Counted from the stretch's first letter, positions 6,551 to 14,423 are shown. The stretch is 32,809 bases of DNA from an uncultured Clostridia bacterium (GCA_947601445.1 CANQGD010000001.1:97608-130416); one strand, 5' to 3'. A program made the numbers and translations. Notes: generated from the letters alone by a model not told the origin.

Positions 6551-7872
6551 TGGCAAAACCTCTTGTTGCCGTAGTGGGCAAACCCAACGTGGGCAAATCA
6601 ACGTTTTTCAACAAGGTGTGCGGCGGTCGTATATCCATAGTTTCGGATATGCCCGGTGTTACGCGTGACAGAATTTATGCGGACGCCGAATGGCTCGGGA
6701 AGAAATTTACATTGGTAGATACGGGAGGGATACAGCTCAAAAGCGACGATATAATGTTCCGTCATATCAAGGAGCAAGCGCAAATCGCTCTTGATCTCGC
6801 AGATGTAATATTGTTTTTTTGCGACTACAAAAGCGGTTTGACAACGGAAGATTGGGACGTGGCAAAGCTGCTTCGCAAGACAAATAAGCCCGTAATTTTA
6901 GTTGTCAACAAGGTTGACCACTTTCTCGACGCCGATTTGACCGATTTCTACTCATTGGGATTCGGTGACTTTTTCGCTATTGCCGCCGAGCAGAAGCAGG
7001 GCATAGGCGATTTACTCGACGCCGTCGTGGAACACTTTCCGTCGCAGAATTTTGATGATGATCCCGACGTAATTAAAATCGCGGTAGTCGGAAAACCCAA
7101 TGCGGGCAAATCTTCGTTGGTTAACAAGATTCTCGGCTATGACAGGACAATTGTGTCGGACATTGCCGGTACAACGAGAGATGCGATAGATACTTCGTTT
7201 TCCTTTGCCGGCAAAAACTACGTTATTATCGATACGGCGGGGATGCGTAAAAAGCGTGCTATCGAAGCGGATAGCGTGGAACAGTACAGCGTAATGAGGT
7301 CGCTTAACGCGGTGCGACGCGCCGATGTTTGTCTCATTGTAATGGATGCAAACGAGGGACTTTCGGAACAGGATGTAAAGATTGCCGGTTTCATTCACGA
7401 CGAAGGGAAACCGTCCGTGGTGGTGATCAACAAATGGGATTTGATAGAAAAAGACACTCACACGGTGGAACAATTCAAGAAGAAACTTTCCTGTGATTTG
7501 GCGTTTATGGACTATTTCAGATACATAACGGTATCCGCGCTTACGGGACAAAGAGTAGGCAAATTGATGGAAGAAATAAACTATGTTTATGCCAAGTCTA
7601 CATTCCGATGCAGTACGGGTATGTTGAACGATGTGGTAACTGACGCAATTCGCGCGGTAGAACCGCCGGCTCATAGCGGCAGACGTGCCAAAATAAAATA
7701 TGCAACTCAGCCTTCCACAAAACCGCCAACATTTGTTTTCTTTACGAATAATGCCGAATTGGTTCATTTCTCTTACCGCAGGTATCTTGAAAATTACATT
7801 CGACGTGCATTCGCATTAGACGGGACTCCGATACGACTTATTTTCCGCGACGGAGGCGAAAAGGACGAATAA
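6550..7872 (+). CDS. der: Ribosome-assembly GTPase Der (EngA)
   Basis: The 440-residue protein contains two consecutive Era/TrmE-like GTPase domains and a C-terminal KH-like domain, the unique Der architecture. Domain 1 has GKPNVGKST (10-18), DTGGI and NKVD. Domain 2 has GKPNAGKSS (~180-188), DTAGMRKK and NKWD. The C-terminal part contains PPAHSGRRAKIKYATQ, typical of the family's ribosome-binding end. Der is needed for late 50S subunit assembly in the cytoplasm. It overlaps by one base with both the upstream DUF512 gene and the downstream plsY, so the three genes probably form one transcript. Confidence 0.97.
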   Translation: MAKPLVAVVGKPNVGKSTFFNKVCGGRISIVSDMPGVTRDRIYADAEWLGKKFTLVDTGGIQLKSDDIMFRHIKEQAQIALDLADVILFFCDYKSGLTTEDWDVAKLLRKTNKPVILVVNKVDHFLDADLTDFYSLGFGDFFAIAAEQKQGIGDLLDAVVEHFPSQNFDDDPDVIKIAVVGKPNAGKSSLVNKILGYDRTIVSDIAGTTRDAIDTSFSFAGKNYVIIDTAGMRKKRAIEADSVEQYSVMRSLNAVRRADVCLIVMDANEGLSEQDVKIAGFIHDEGKPSVVVINKWDLIEKDTHTVEQFKKKLSCDLAFMDYFRYITVSALTGQRVGKLMEEINYVYAKSTFRCSTGMLNDVVTDAIRAVEPPAHSGRRAKIKYATQPSTKPPTFVFFTNNAELVHFSYRRYLENYIRRAFALDGTPIRLIFRDGGEKDE

Positions 7873-8579
7873 TGTTTGATAATTTAGTACAATATTGGTG
7901 GCAGCTGTTGTTGGTTGCAATTTGCAGTTATGCCGTTGGCAACATAAATTTTGCCATAATGTTCAGTAAGCTTTTCAAAAAAAGCGATGTCAGAGATTAC
8001 GGCAGCGGGAACGCGGGCGCAACAAATATGTTTCGAGTCTACGGATTGCGCATGGGCGTAATTACCTTTGTGTGCGATGTCCTCAAAGGCGTTGTTCCTT
8101 GCGTACTTGTCAAATTTGCGATTTTCGGCGGTTTGGGTACGGCTGTTGCCACAACCGCAGGTTATGTTGCGGGTCTTTTTGCCGTGTTGGGTCACATTTT
8201 CCCTTTATATTACAAATTTAAGGGCGGAAAAGGCGTTGCAACGGCAATAGGCGTTTGCTTTACGTTGCAGCCGATGCTCTCTGTGTGTTTGATCTTGCCT
8301 TGCGTTATAATCCTGCTAATATCCGACAGAACGTCAATCGTCAGTCTGTTTTTGTCGGTGGTGGAAATTGTTTGGTGTTGGGTTTTTTATGTGGTGGATT
8401 ATCCTTGGCGGGTTATGTATACAAATGTGGACGCATTTTGCTGTTTGGGTAACACATTGACGTTCGCATTGGTGATTTTTGCACATCGCCATAATATAAT
8501 TCGCATATTTACCGGTAAAGAAAAGCGTATGGGGCTGCGCAAAGCTCTTAGGGGCAAGTCGGATAAACTTGTTCCGTGA
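7872..8579 (+). CDS. plsY: Acyl-phosphate:glycerol-3-phosphate acyltransferase PlsY
   Basis: The 235-residue membrane protein transfers an acyl group from acyl-phosphate to glycerol-3-phosphate, the first step of phospholipid synthesis. The conserved loops are visible: GSGNAGATNMFRVYG (44-58), GHIFPLYYKFKGGKGVAT (~106-123) and HRHNIIR near the end. About five hydrophobic segments separate them. The C-terminal tail (GKEKRMGLRKALRGKSDKL) is basic and makes the protein slightly longer than the usual ~200-residue forms. It overlaps der by one base. In many Clostridia gpsA follows plsY and precedes spoIVA; here gpsA is absent. Confidence 0.95.
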   Translation: MFDNLVQYWWQLLLVAICSYAVGNINFAIMFSKLFKKSDVRDYGSGNAGATNMFRVYGLRMGVITFVCDVLKGVVPCVLVKFAIFGGLGTAVATTAGYVAGLFAVLGHIFPLYYKFKGGKGVATAIGVCFTLQPMLSVCLILPCVIILLISDRTSIVSLFLSVVEIVWCWVFYVVDYPWRVMYTNVDAFCCLGNTLTFALVIFAHRHNIIRIFTGKEKRMGLRKALRGKSDKLVP

Positions 8580-8695
8580 GCAAAACGTAAATTATTTATC
8601 GTAATATTGCTTTTCAAAAGCACGGCGACGAGTTACATTATCGACGATACTCACGGTCATGTTACCGCTTAAAAACAGCGCCTTATAAAGGTTAT
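8580..8695. other. Spacer between plsY and the methyltransferase gene
   Basis: A short perfect palindrome TGCTTTT-C-AAAAGCA lies at 8608-8622 without a T run, so it is not a typical terminator. No clear promoter is visible; the methyltransferase may be read from plsY. Confidence 0.4.
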
Positions 8696-9841
8696 TTGCA
8701 AGATATGTTAAACGAACTCAATCAAAGTAATGATATAATAAAAATAGTTGCCAGCAATCCCCTCAAAACTTCTTGCGAATATCGGAAAATTGTTTTGCAA
8801 CCGATGTTGTTGAGAGAAGAGGAATATTTTCAAGCGGAATTATTTAAGGGTACGCAGGTTATTCACAAAAATATTTCCGCAATAAAATTGTCCGAATGGG
8901 CAGAAAATAATTTGGAAGGAAAATATAAACAGATTCTTGTCTCCCTTCGGAATAAAGATGTGACATATTTATATTCAAAAGGAAAAACGACGCGTTTGGT
9001 ACAGTCCGTTGCGGAAAGAAAGCCGATTTTGCGCGCCAACAACAGAAAGAAAGAGTATATTTTGAATGAAGGCGATTACATACCCGCGATGTTTGATTTG
9101 GGTATTTTTACCAAGGACGCAAAAGTGGTTGCGGGTATGTACGACAAGTTCAAACAGATAAACCGATTTGTGGAAACAGTGGACGATTTGTTGAAAAATT
9201 ATGATACAAACAGCAGCCTTACGTTATTGGATTTCGGTTGCGGAAAATCTTATTTGACTTTTATAATTTATCATTATCTGACTAATATCAGACATATTCA
9301 AGCCAAAATAATCGGGTACGATCTGAAAACGGATGTGGTAGAGCAATGCAATGTGCTTGCTCGAAAATACGGATACGAAAATTTGCATTTTGTCGTTGCA
9401 GACGTCTCAAAAGACGTGCTTTATAACGAAAAAATCGATGTGGTCGTCTCTTTGCATGCTTGCGACACGGCAACGGACTATGCGTTGAATTTTGCAATTA
9501 AGCATCAAGTGCATTATATCTTTTCCGTACCGTGCTGTCAGCACGAAGTCAATAGCGACATTTCGCAAGGCGACGGGGATATTGGCGTGTTGTTGAAATA
9601 CGGAATTGTAAAGGAAAGAGTTTCTGCGCTTCTTACCGATACGATACGGGCGATGTTGCTTGAAGACGCGGGATACAAAGTGGATGTGATGGAGTTTGTG
9701 GATTTTTCTCATTCTCCCAAAAACATTATGTTGCGTTGCGTTAAAAAAGGGCGTTCAAAGCCGCACAATGCCCCAAAGATACGCGCTTTGATGGAAAAAT
9801 ATCATTTTAATCAAACATTGTACCGACTTTTGTACGAATAG
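8696..9841 (+). CDS. SAM-dependent methyltransferase (GSTCD/Methyltransf_32-like)
   Basis: The 381-residue product has a class I methyltransferase core in its C-terminal half. Motif I is LTLLDFGCGKSYLTF (~175-189), an acidic residue for the SAM ribose occurs in IIGYDLK, and VVSLHACDTATDYAL plus VPCCQHE resemble the Methyltransf_32 family, which includes human GSTCD. The N-terminal ~150 residues are lysine-rich and may recognise RNA. The substrate is unknown; an RNA target is a guess from the composition. The TTG start at 8696 has AAAGG only 4 nt upstream, and ATG at 8705 is the alternative (13 nt spacing), so the first three residues are uncertain. It occupies the slot between plsY and spoIVA where gpsA is often found. 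Confidence 0.8.
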   Translation: MQDMLNELNQSNDIIKIVASNPLKTSCEYRKIVLQPMLLREEEYFQAELFKGTQVIHKNISAIKLSEWAENNLEGKYKQILVSLRNKDVTYLYSKGKTTRLVQSVAERKPILRANNRKKEYILNEGDYIPAMFDLGIFTKDAKVVAGMYDKFKQINRFVETVDDLLKNYDTNSSLTLLDFGCGKSYLTFIIYHYLTNIRHIQAKIIGYDLKTDVVEQCNVLARKYGYENLHFVVADVSKDVLYNEKIDVVVSLHACDTATDYALNFAIKHQVHYIFSVPCCQHEVNSDISQGDGDIGVLLKYGIVKERVSALLTDTIRAMLLEDAGYKVDVMEFVDFSHSPKNIMLRCVKKGRSKPHNAPKIRALMEKYHFNQTLYRLLYE

Positions 9842-9883
9842 CGCATTTTACTATTAGTATAGAAACAACGTTCGCGTTTGCTC

Positions 9884-9920
9884 GGCGGATTTTCTTAGCC
9901 GCCAAGACGGAGAATTTGTA
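9884..9920 (+). terminator. Possible terminator after the methyltransferase gene
   Basis: GGCGG-N10-CCGCC stem, but the T run (AATTTTTTTA) only begins about 17 nt later, so efficiency is doubtful. Confidence 0.3.
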
Positions 9921-10118
9921 AATTTTTTTATTTTGAATTTTTTGTTAATCAATCCGCAAAACAATTTATTTTGTCCCTAACTTTGAAATGCAATTTGAAA
10001 ATTCCGGATAAATCCGAGGTTGCCGGTGTAATACTATAATTTTTTATTAGCTTCTTTTTTTAATAAATGCTTTTGAAAAGTGCATGGCGATAGTCGAAAA
10101 TGCAAATCCATTTGGCTT

Positions 10119-10147
10119 TTGACAAGTTGGTTTGTCTTTCATAACAT
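10119..10147 (+). promoter_or_regulatory. Promoter-like TTGACA-N17-TAACAT
   Basis: Perfect -35 hexamer, 17-nt spacer and a 4/6 -10 hexamer. It points toward spoIVA but lies ~250 nt upstream of it, so it would give a long leader or a small RNA. Confidence 0.4.
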
Positions 10148-10365
10148 ATTATAAATGTATATAGATGATCAACGTTTTTATTAAAAGATTATATTGAAAA
10201 TAATTAAATTTAAACATTATATCGAATTCGTTTTAGGCTCAATTGATAATTTAAAGTAAATCCGAACTGTTTGTGTGGGCGAGTCGATTTCGAAACCATA
10301 ATTGGGTTTTATCAATGTAATTATCAAAACAAAGAGCGCAATGTTCTATCGTCAAGCCGACTTTC

Positions 10366-10373
10366 ATATAATT
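10366..10373 (+). promoter_or_regulatory. Sigma-E-like -10 element of spoIVA
   Basis: CATATAAT differs at one base from the sigma-E -10 consensus CATACAAT and lies 26 nt before the spoIVA start. The -35 region (TTCTATC, 14 nt upstream) is a poor match. spoIVA is a known sigma-E gene in Bacillus. Confidence 0.4.
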
Positions 10374-10398
10374 TAGCAAACGTATTTTGGAGGCAGAT

Positions 10399-11859
10399 AT
10401 GAACAACATCTATCAGGATATATCGGAGCGCACAAACGGTGATATATACATCGGCGTTGTGGGGCCGGTGAGGAGTGGTAAATCAACTTTTGTTACAAAT
10501 TTTATGACAAAGATGATCTTGCCCAATATTACGGATAAAAACGAACGCAAACGTACCAGAGACGAGCTTCCGCAGTCCGCAGACGGAAAGATAATTATGA
10601 CGACACAACCCAAATTTGTCCCCAATACGGCAATTCGATTGTCATTGAGCGACAAAGCAACTGCTAACGTTCGTTTGATCGATTGTGTGGGCTATCTTGT
10701 CGATGGCGCCGAAGGACACCTCGAAGGCGACAAAATGCGTTTGGTAAATACTCCGTGGTCCACGGAGCCCATTCCGTTTGAAAAGGCTGCGGAAATAGGA
10801 ACTCAAAAAGTGGCGACGGAGCACTCGACGATAGCCGTGGTTGTGACAACGGACGGCAGTATAGGTGAAATTCCGCGTCAAAATTATGTTTCGGCAGAGG
10901 AAAGAGTAGTCAGGGAACTGAAACAGGCGGGGAAACCGTTTGTCGTCGTACTCAATTGCACAAGTCCAACCGCAGAGCATGTTACCGAACTTGCATTTGC
11001 TTTGCAGGAAAAATACGGCGTTTCCGTGCTTCCTTTGAATGTTCAGTCGGCAGGGACTGCGGATATGGAGAAAGTTTTGCAAAGTATTTTGAAGGAATTT
11101 CCCGTTCGCAGAATCGGCATAGATTTGCCGCGATGGATGAGAGCGCTTGACAGAGATAACAAATTTATTACGGAAATAATAGAGAGAGTAAAACAACGTT
11201 GCGACGATGTTTGCAAAATGAAAGACGCCGACAAAATGATTTCCGCATTTAATGAGTGTGACTTCGCCGACAGTATTTCGATAACCGATCTGAATATGGG
11301 CAGCGGTGTGGCAAGTTACAGTTTTACGCCCAAAACGGATTTATTCTTTCGGATATTGTCGGAAGAGGCGGAAATGGATATAACGGATGAATTTTCGCTG
11401 ATGAGTTTTGTCACCGGCGCAGCTTATGCAAAAAAACGTTTTGAGGCAATGAAAGATGCTTTGGACGAAGCTGACGCAAACGGTTACGGAATCGTATATC
11501 CCAAATTGGATAATATGAGCCTGAATGAACCAGAAATTGTTCGACAAGGCAATATTTACGGCGTTCGACTCAAAGCCACATCTCCAAGTTACCATATCAT
11601 TAAAGTTGATGTTGCTACCGAAGTCAGCCCGATGGTAGGCACGGAGCAACAAAGCCAATATTTGCTTGCCGAATACAAGCAAAATCCCGACGCTATTTGG
11701 AACACAAATATGTTCGGAAAGACAATGGCGGGGTTGGCTCGTGAGGGATTGGAAGGCAAATGCAATGCGATGCCCATAGAAATAAAACAAAAGTTGACTA
11801 AAACGGTGGGTAAAATAGTAAACGAAAATCGCGGCGGCTTGTTCTGTCTCATTTTATGA
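10399..11859 (+). CDS. spoIVA: Stage IV sporulation protein A (coat morphogenetic ATPase)
   Basis: The 486-residue protein hydrolyses ATP and polymerises on the mother-cell face of the forespore membrane to form the platform for spore coat assembly. Its start MNNIYQDISERTNGDIYIGVVG matches SpoIVA closely. The Walker A motif is GPVRSGKST (22-30), the Walker B-like segment is RLIDCVGY (~91-98), and TTDGSIG, NTPW and EEPIP-like elements are kept. The C-terminus NRGGLFCLIL matches the conserved hydrophobic tail needed for membrane docking. I place the start at the ATG 10399 because GGAGG lies 7 nt before it; the TTG start in the ORF track would overlap that site. Its terminator is at 11958. Confidence 0.97.
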   Translation: MNNIYQDISERTNGDIYIGVVGPVRSGKSTFVTNFMTKMILPNITDKNERKRTRDELPQSADGKIIMTTQPKFVPNTAIRLSLSDKATANVRLIDCVGYLVDGAEGHLEGDKMRLVNTPWSTEPIPFEKAAEIGTQKVATEHSTIAVVVTTDGSIGEIPRQNYVSAEERVVRELKQAGKPFVVVLNCTSPTAEHVTELAFALQEKYGVSVLPLNVQSAGTADMEKVLQSILKEFPVRRIGIDLPRWMRALDRDNKFITEIIERVKQRCDDVCKMKDADKMISAFNECDFADSISITDLNMGSGVASYSFTPKTDLFFRILSEEAEMDITDEFSLMSFVTGAAYAKKRFEAMKDALDEADANGYGIVYPKLDNMSLNEPEIVRQGNIYGVRLKATSPSYHIIKVDVATEVSPMVGTEQQSQYLLAEYKQNPDAIWNTNMFGKTMAGLAREGLEGKCNAMPIEIKQKLTKTVGKIVNENRGGLFCLIL

Positions 11860-11957
11860 CATAAAACAGTGTGTAAATAATAAATCTGTCCGATACGTAA
11901 ATAGCCTTCAATCTGCGCGCAGCCCTAATACAAATTTTCAAAACGGCTGGACGTGGT

Positions 11958-12000
11958 ACGCACTCCTAAGTTTCTGACTTTGGGAGTGCGTTCCGTTTTT
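11958..12000 (+). terminator. Terminator of spoIVA
   Basis: ACGCACTCC pairs with GGAGTGCGT, with a further AAGT/ACTT pairing in the loop, followed by TCCGTTTTTA. An outer AAAACGG/CCGTTTT pairing can extend it. Confidence 0.85.
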
Positions 12001-12416
12001 ATGCCGTTTTCATAGATGGGATTGTAAAAGAGATAGCCGTTTTGTGATTTGATTTTTCGTTGTTTTCAAGAATATTTCCATACATTTTTTAAGTTTCCGG
12101 GTTGGACAATGCCGATGTCAATGATTTCTTTATCAAGTTTCTCCTTGATGCCATTATAACAAATAAAAGTCTTGTCATTCATAATTAAACAATAAAACAC
12201 CTTATTTCATAACAAATTAAAAAGATAATGTTAAGAATAAAATACTTAAATAACGTTAAAGAAGATGAAAATATTGTGGATTGTTTCAAGTTAATTGCTT
12301 TTATTTTACGACGAATGGTGCGGTATAGTGAGTGTTTGAGAAGCGCTTAAATATAAATCGTAGCAGAATTTTCTCAAAATACATACTTACAATATCAGAA
12401 AATTGTAAAACGGACG

Positions 12417-12436
12417 CTACTATTTGTAACATAGTA
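12417..12436. repeat. Interrupted palindrome, copy 2
   Basis: CTACTATTTGTAACATAGTA differs from copy 1 at one base over 20. It lies 35 nt beyond the sigF stop codon, in the 3' flank of the spoIIA operon. Confidence 0.6.
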
Positions 12437-12471
12437 TTCAAAGTGTAAAAATTCCTGCACAAACCGACGTC

Positions 12472-13197
12472 TTATTGTTCGTCATATAGCTCTTTAAGTT
12501 TTTTCAGTATTTTATTTTCCAACCGTGAAATTTGAACTTGCGATACTCCCATTTTGCGTGCAATCTCACCTTGCGTCATGTCTCTGAAATAGCGCAGCAC
12601 GACAATTTTCTGCTCGCGCGGCGACAATTTTTCGAGCATATCTTTCAATATGAGTTTGTCCATCATTTTTTTATCCTCATCGGTAGGTAAATGTTCGATC
12701 AGCTCTGTTTGTTTTCCGTCCTTGTCGTTTGCTTTTTCGTAAAGGGAAACGGGCAATCGAGTTGCGTCCATTGCAAAAATAACGTCGGTGGGATCGATTT
12801 CAAAATGTTCGGCAATTTGTTGTATTGTGGGATTGTTTCCGTCCTCTTTAAGTTGTTCGTCTACATAGCGTGTTATTTTTGCCGATAAACTTTTGAGTGA
12901 ACGAGATACTTTTAAATATCCGTCGTCTCGCATGTAACGTTTTATTTCTCCCAAAATCATCGGCACGGCGTAAGTGGAAAACCGTACATTGTGTTCGTAC
13001 GAAAAATTCATTATACTTTTGAGCAATCCAATGCTGGCGATTTGATACAAATCGTCGTATTCGATGTGTTTTCCGAGATAACGCTTTATTATGCTTTTCA
13101 ATAGCGGTGCATTTTCCGTAAGCAATAACGTTGTGGCGCTTTCATCACCCTGTTGTGCTTTTGCGATGAGCGTCATAGTTTCTTCGTGACTCAGCAT
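12472..13197 (-). CDS. sigF: RNA polymerase sporulation sigma factor sigma-F (SpoIIAC)
   Basis: The 241-residue sigma-70 family protein is the first forespore-specific sigma factor. Region 2 is YDDLYQIASIGLLKSIMNF and FSTYAVPMILGEIKRYMRDDG. Region 3 has LKVSRSLKSLSAKI and NNPTIQQIAEHFEI. Region 4 carries ERKL-like SPREQKIVVLRYFRDMTQGEIARKMGVSQVQISRLENKIL. It is the third gene of the spoIIA operon, 6 nt after spoIIAB, which fits its regulation by the SpoIIAB anti-sigma factor. The order AA-AB-AC separates it from sigG, which is encoded elsewhere in the window. Confidence 0.96.
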   Translation of the reverse strand: MLSHEETMTLIAKAQQGDESATTLLLTENAPLLKSIIKRYLGKHIEYDDLYQIASIGLLKSIMNFSYEHNVRFSTYAVPMILGEIKRYMRDDGYLKVSRSLKSLSAKITRYVDEQLKEDGNNPTIQQIAEHFEIDPTDVIFAMDATRLPVSLYEKANDKDGKQTELIEHLPTDEDKKMMDKLILKDMLEKLSPREQKIVVLRYFRDMTQGEIARKMGVSQVQISRLENKILKKLKELYDEQ

Positions 13198-13203
13198 AGT
13201 TTG

Positions 13204-13626
13204 TCATGCCACCTTTTTCACTAACTTTACCGTGGTGTGCCCTTTTGAGGAGGTTACGCAAACGTTGTCGCAAAATGCCTGCATAACAGTAAACCCCATT
13301 CCGGAGCGCTCGCCTGTGGATGTTGTGGTGAAAAACGGTTTCATTGCTTGTTCTACGTTTTCTATGCCAATGCCGAAATCGCAAATTTCCACTGTCAATG
13401 TGTCCTCGGTGAGGCTGCAAGCAATTTCTATTGTGCCTTGCTGCGCCCCGTTATAGGCGTGTACGATACAGTTTGTAACAGCTTCCGAAACGGCAGTTTT
13501 TACATCTTCAATCTGCTCTAAGGTGGGATTTATTTGCACAAAAAACGCGGCAACAACGCTGCGAGCAAAACTTTCATTTTGGGATTTAGCTTCTATGGTG
13601 AGTTTCATACTGTTAATTGTTGACAT
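13204..13626 (-). CDS. spoIIAB: Anti-sigma-F factor and serine kinase SpoIIAB
   Basis: The 140-residue protein is a GHKL-fold kinase that binds and inhibits sigma-F and phosphorylates SpoIIAA. The N box is EAVTNCIVHAYN (~48-59), the G1 box DFGIGI (83-88), and the G2 box ERSGMGFTVM (106-115), all intact. SQNESFARSVV near the N-terminus is the usual SpoIIAB signature. The ATG at 13626 has AAAGAGG about 10 nt upstream; an internal ATG at 13608 is possible but has no ribosome site. It lies between spoIIAA (35-nt gap) and sigF (6-nt gap). Confidence 0.96.
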   Translation of the reverse strand: MSTINSMKLTIEAKSQNESFARSVVAAFFVQINPTLEQIEDVKTAVSEAVTNCIVHAYNGAQQGTIEIACSLTEDTLTVEICDFGIGIENVEQAMKPFFTTTSTGERSGMGFTVMQAFCDNVCVTSSKGHTTVKLVKKVA

Positions 13627-13661
13627 GAATATTAAACCTCTTTCAATTTTGTTGAATTTTT

Positions 13662-13967
13662 TTAGACGCGGCTAATGATCTCGTATAAGCCCGACATTTT
13701 GAATATTTTATCCACGGTAGGGGAGGGATTGCGTACGTACAGTCGTTTGTTTTGTTTTTTCATAATTTTGTATCTGCCTATAATCACCCCGATACCCGTG
13801 GAATCCATAAAAGAAAGCCGACTCAAATCCAACACGGCGTCATTAAAATCTTCTTGCTCGATTTTCTCGTCGAGTTTTTTTCTGACGAATGGGGCGGAGT
13901 GTTCATCCAACTCTCCGATCAAGCCAAAGACTAAGTTGTTACCTTCAAAATTTGTGTATACTTCCAT
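13662..13967 (-). CDS. spoIIAA: Anti-anti-sigma factor SpoIIAA
   Basis: The 101-residue STAS-domain protein releases sigma-F from SpoIIAB when unphosphorylated. GELDEHSAPFVRKKLD and LDLSRLSFMDSTGIGVIIGRYK are diagnostic. Ser56 in MDSTG is the expected phosphorylation site, corresponding to the first serine of the Bacillus DSSG motif. SGLYEIISRV closes the domain. I shortened the ORF-track frame to the ATG at 13967 because GGGAGGAAC lies directly before it and the upstream extension has no similarity to the family. It is the first gene of the spoIIA operon. Confidence 0.95.
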   Translation of the reverse strand: MEVYTNFEGNNLVFGLIGELDEHSAPFVRKKLDEKIEQEDFNDAVLDLSRLSFMDSTGIGVIIGRYKIMKKQNKRLYVRNPSPTVDKIFKMSGLYEIISRV

Positions 13968-14043
13968 TTTGTTCCTCCCTGTACAATGGTAGTGGATTTT
14001 CTTATTTTGTTTTTGTATTGTTTTGTAATTTTGCTTTACAAAA

Positions 14044-14050
14044 TGTCGAA
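14044..14050. promoter_or_regulatory. Spo0A-box core upstream of spoIIA
   Basis: TGTCGAA is an exact match to the core Spo0A~P recognition sequence. It lies 77 nt upstream of the spoIIAA start. On the minus strand it reads TTCGACA and is followed by TTGTAA-N17-ATACAA, a possible Spo0A-assisted promoter. No good sigma-H site was found. Confidence 0.5.
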
Positions 14051-14092
14051 GCGTCTTATAAACTTTTTTTACAAAAAAATGTGCTAAAAAAG

Positions 14093-14121
14093 TTGACACA
14101 AATCGCAAAATATTGTAATAT
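14093..14121 (+). promoter_or_regulatory. Promoter of the tRNA cluster
   Basis: TTGACA, 17 nt, TAATAT. The first tRNA starts 22 nt after the -10 box. Confidence 0.8.
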
Positions 14122-14143
14122 GAAAAAGCTGATGTTGATACAT

Positions 14144-14220
14144 CGGGGTGTAGCGCAGTTTGGTAGCGCACATGGTTTGGGACCATGGGGTCGCAGGTTC
14201 GAATCCTGTCGCCCCGACCA
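14144..14220 (+). tRNA. tRNA-Pro (TGG)
   Basis: 77 nt with encoded CCA. The acceptor stem is CGGGGTG/CGCCCCG, the anticodon loop TTTGGGA gives TGG, and the T-arm GTTCGAA is present. First gene of the cluster. Confidence 0.97.
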
Positions 14221-14242
14221 AATGATTGCTCGCTAAGTTTTA

Positions 14243-14319
14243 GGGCCTTTAGCTCAGTTGGTTAGAGCGGTCGGCTCATAACCGATTGGTCCGGGGTTCA
14301 AGTCCCTGAAGGCCCACCA
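14243..14319 (+). tRNA. tRNA with CAT anticodon (elongator Met or Ile2)
   Basis: 77 nt with CCA. The acceptor is GGGCCTT/AAGGCCC and the loop CTCATAA gives CAT. The first base pair is G-C, so it is not a typical initiator tRNA (which lacks pairing at 1-72). Whether C34 is modified to lysidine (Ile2) cannot be told here. Confidence 0.93.
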
Positions 14320-14339
14320 AATGCAAAACAAATACTTAT

Positions 14340-14416
14340 GGCCCGGTAGTACAGATGGTTAGTACGCCAGCCTGTCACGCTGGAGGTCGAGGGTTCGAGC
14401 CCCTTCCGGGTCGCCA
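14340..14416 (+). tRNA. tRNA-Asp (GTC)
   Basis: 77 nt with CCA. The acceptor is GGCCCGG/CCGGGTC and the loop CTGTCAC gives GTC. The D-stem is GTAC/GTAC. Confidence 0.96.
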
Positions 14417-14423
14417 ATGTTTT

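Larger units (their letters stand above)
9842..10386. other. AT-rich noncoding region upstream of spoIVA
   Basis: No open frame of note on either strand. It contains a GC-rich hairpin (GGCGG...CCGCC, 9884-9903) followed loosely by a T run, which may end the methyltransferase transcript. It also contains a small palindrome CGGATAAATCCG near 10004, a promoter-like TTGACA-N17-TAACAT at 10119, and a sigma-E-like -10 just before spoIVA. Confidence 0.5.
11860..12471. other. Spacer between convergent spoIVA and sigF
   Basis: It holds the spoIVA terminator (11958-12000), a minus-strand open stretch interrupted by one TGA (11925-12182, unsupported as a gene), AT-rich sequence with no recognisable gene, and palindrome copy 2 at 12417. 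Confidence 0.5.

Noticed and set aside
12228-12345. Short plus-strand frame starting MLRIKYLNNVKEDE
   Set aside because: About 38 codons in AT-rich sequence, no ribosome site and no recognisable motif.
13968-14186. N-terminal extension of spoIIAA in the ORF track
   Set aside because: The GGGAGG site and family alignment place the start at 13967; the extension covers the promoter region.
13889-14236. 115-codon plus-strand frame running into tRNA-Pro
   Set aside because: It crosses the spoIIA promoter region and the tRNA gene; composition is not coding-like.
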